DNA from: a virus
Strand: one strand, 5' to 3'
IMG/VR virus record: IMGVR_UViG_3300045538_000228
Span: 1 to 20,611 of that record
DNA: 20,611 nucleotides
Below the pieces are notes generated by a model, which was not told the DNA's origin, did no database searches, and saw only the letters and a list, made by a program, of their open reading frames with translations. Made by a program: the position numbers and the translations under genes. Below are positions 19,787-20,611 of the stretch, piece after piece; positions within the stretch are counted from its first letter, which is position 1, and each line of letters starts with the position of its first letter.

Positions 19787-20404
19787 ATGGAAAACGTCAT
19801 CAATCCCGCTGCTCCGACCGTTTCCGAGGCTCCCCGCAGGCGCGGCAGGCCCCCGAGGACTGTCCAGAAGGTCGAGGAGACCGTCGAGGAGACTGTTGCA
19901 GCCGTGCCGAGGGCTGAGATGCGCTCCGAGGTGCGTGAGGAAGACCCGCGCGCCCGTGCTGCTCGTCGTGCAGCAGAGATCCGGGGTCACCTTGGCGACA
20001 TGGATCAGGGTACGGACGAGTTCTACATCGACCCAACCCTCATTCCCGAGGGCTGGACGTATGAGTGGAAGCGGTTTCAGGTGCTGGGGCAGGAAGACGC
20101 CACGCATCAGGTTCATCTGGCGCGGATGGGCTGGGAAGTCGTTCCTGCTCGTCGCCATCCCGGCATGATGCCCTCGTCGTGGACCAAGGGAACCATCGAG
20201 CGCAAGGGCATGGTGCTGATGGAGCGTCCCACGGAGGTTGTCGAGGAAGCTCGTCGCATCCAACAGAAGGTCGCCAAGGATCAGGTGCGCGCCAAGGAGG
20301 CCCAGATCGCAGGTACTCCTGATGGCACCATGACTCGCGACCATGCCCAGACGCGACCGAAGATCAACAAGAGCTATGAGCCGATCCCGATCCCGAAGGA
20401 GTAA
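19787..20404 (+). CDS. Conserved phage protein with AT-hook-like N-terminus
   Basis: This 205-residue protein starts at the ATG at 19787 after GAGGAGAT. Residues 17-25, RRRGRPPRT, form an AT-hook-like GRP motif, followed by an acidic/Ala coiled stretch. The core (about 75-160) reads TDEFYIDPTLIPEGWTYEWKRFQVLGQED, then GWEVVPARRHPGMMP and ERKGMVLMERPTEVVEEAR. It resembles an uncharacterised family found near head genes of many phages. The C-terminus is INKSYEPIPIP. DNA or nucleoprotein contact through the hook is plausible; the role in head assembly is not known. The gene ends exactly where the operator-like array begins (20404). Confidence 0.65.
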   Translation: MENVINPAAPTVSEAPRRRGRPPRTVQKVEETVEETVAAVPRAEMRSEVREEDPRARAARRAAEIRGHLGDMDQGTDEFYIDPTLIPEGWTYEWKRFQVLGQEDATHQVHLARMGWEVVPARRHPGMMPSSWTKGTIERKGMVLMERPTEVVEEARRIQQKVAKDQVRAKEAQIAGTPDGTMTRDHAQTRPKINKSYEPIPIPKE

Positions 20405-20442
20405 AGTAGCTACTTGACAAGTAGAAAGTAGTGTGGTAGTGT
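20404..20442 (+). promoter_or_regulatory. Strong promoter with AAGTAG operator-like array
   Basis: TTGACA (20414-20419), a 17-base spacer and TAGTGT (20437-20442) preceded by TGG (extended -10 style) form a sigma70-type promoter with a consensus -35. Overlapping it are AAGTAG at 20404-20409, 20419-20424 and 20426-20431, plus the inverse CTACTT at 20410-20415. These make a perfect 12-base palindrome (20404-20415) and a second inverted repeat, CTACTT-GAC-AAGTAG (20410-20424). This looks like a repressor or activator site set. Confidence 0.65.
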
Positions 20443-20445
20443 AGG

Positions 20446-20474
20446 AGCACAAGATCGATGTTCGGTCTTGTGCT
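20446..20474 (+). promoter_or_regulatory. 5'-leader hairpin just after the promoter
   Basis: AGCACAAGATCG (20446-20457) pairs with CGGTCTTGTGCT (20463-20474) across a five-base loop (one G-T wobble), starting about four bases after the expected -10 end, so it would sit at the very 5' end of the transcript. Only TTCTTGCTTT follows, which is weak for a terminator. A 5' stabilising leader is my preferred reading; a terminator for the upstream gene is the alternative. Confidence 0.55.
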
Positions 20475-20494
20475 TCTTGCTTTAGGAGATTGAT

Positions 20495-20611
20495 ATGTAC
20501 CTCGCAGTCATCCTCATCGGAGCCGGTTCTTCTTGGGCGCGCATGGCGTCCAAGGACGATGCCATCAAGTCGGTCTGCAAGATCCTCAAGTCTGACTGGA
20601 GCAGCCTCTAC
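20495..20611 (+). CDS. Start of a small phage protein, truncated by right edge
   Basis: The ATG at 20495 follows AGGAGAT and opens 39 codons to the window edge. The protein begins MYLAVILIGAGSSWARMASK and continues DDAIKSVCKILKSDWSSLY. The pattern of a short strand, an 'xWxR..xKDDAIxxV' helix and 'SDWSSLY' recurs in small phage proteins of unknown role. It is the first gene controlled by the promoter at 20414-20442. It is not recognisable as the major capsid protein. Confidence 0.62.
   Translation, partial: MYLAVILIGAGSSWARMASKDDAIKSVCKILKSDWSSLY

Noticed and set aside
18792-20452. Minus-strand open frames of 314 and 324 codons opposite the scaffold-like and AT-hook genes
   Set aside because: They are antisense shadows of genes with strong start sites and recognisable protein patterns; the predicted products are Arg/Ser/Leu-rich without motifs.

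Overview
This window is part of the genome of a tailed bacteriophage (Caudoviricetes-type), or of a prophage or metagenomic phage contig. The evidence is a head-assembly gene order: small terminase, large terminase, tRNA, portal, ejected/effector-type giant proteins, GroES-like protein, scaffold-like protein. Genes are tightly packed, mostly joined by ATGA or GTGA stop/start overlaps with strong Shine-Dalgarno sites, and nearly all lie on the + strand. The GC-rich, proteobacterial-looking codon use of the core genes suggests a GC-rich Gram-negative host. The host species cannot be read from the sequence. The large P22-like portal and the absence of visible tail genes leave morphology open.

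Layout. (1) At 1-130 a minus-strand gene runs off the left edge. It diverges from a short membrane micro-ORF (281-394) coupled to the small terminase subunit (391-1131). (2) At 1128-5414 lie 17 very small coupled ORFs between the two terminase genes. They include a PD-(D/E)XK-like nuclease, Cys-rich zinc-binding-type proteins, a helix-turn-helix protein, a second membrane micro-ORF and a duplicated small domain. One clear intrinsic terminator (1811-1840) splits this block. Five gene junctions carry almost the same 16-base ribosome-binding/overlap motif. (3) At 5395-9624 are the large terminase, a tRNA-Thr(UGU), a small ORF and the portal. (4) At 9624-16311 are a GNAT-type acetyltransferase, two ~1000-residue multi-domain 'polyvalent' proteins carrying three ADP-ribosyltransferase-like domains, a large-polyvalent-protein-type domain and a Cys-motif GP88-like domain, and an 81-residue linker-like ORF. 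(5) At 16350-18161 is a 603-residue basic, GG-motif repeat protein, followed by two back-to-back perfect hairpins. (6) At 18273-20611 are a small ORF, a GroES-like co-chaperonin, a scaffold-like protein, an AT-hook-bearing conserved phage protein, and a strong promoter with an operator-like AAGTAG array that drives the next (truncated) gene.

How it fits together. The terminase pair packages DNA through the portal. The GroES-like and scaffold-like proteins assemble the capsid; the major capsid gene is presumably just beyond the right edge. The giant proteins sit inside the structural module, so my inference is that they are carried in the virion and delivered with the DNA as host-modifying effectors. 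Their most striking feature is a short (A/K)-x-G-G motif, shared with the 603-residue basic protein, that punctuates domain boundaries. Base composition also flips sharply between GC-rich conserved motifs and AT-rich stretches inside single domains. The GG-punctuated effector set is the best candidate for an undescribed system here.
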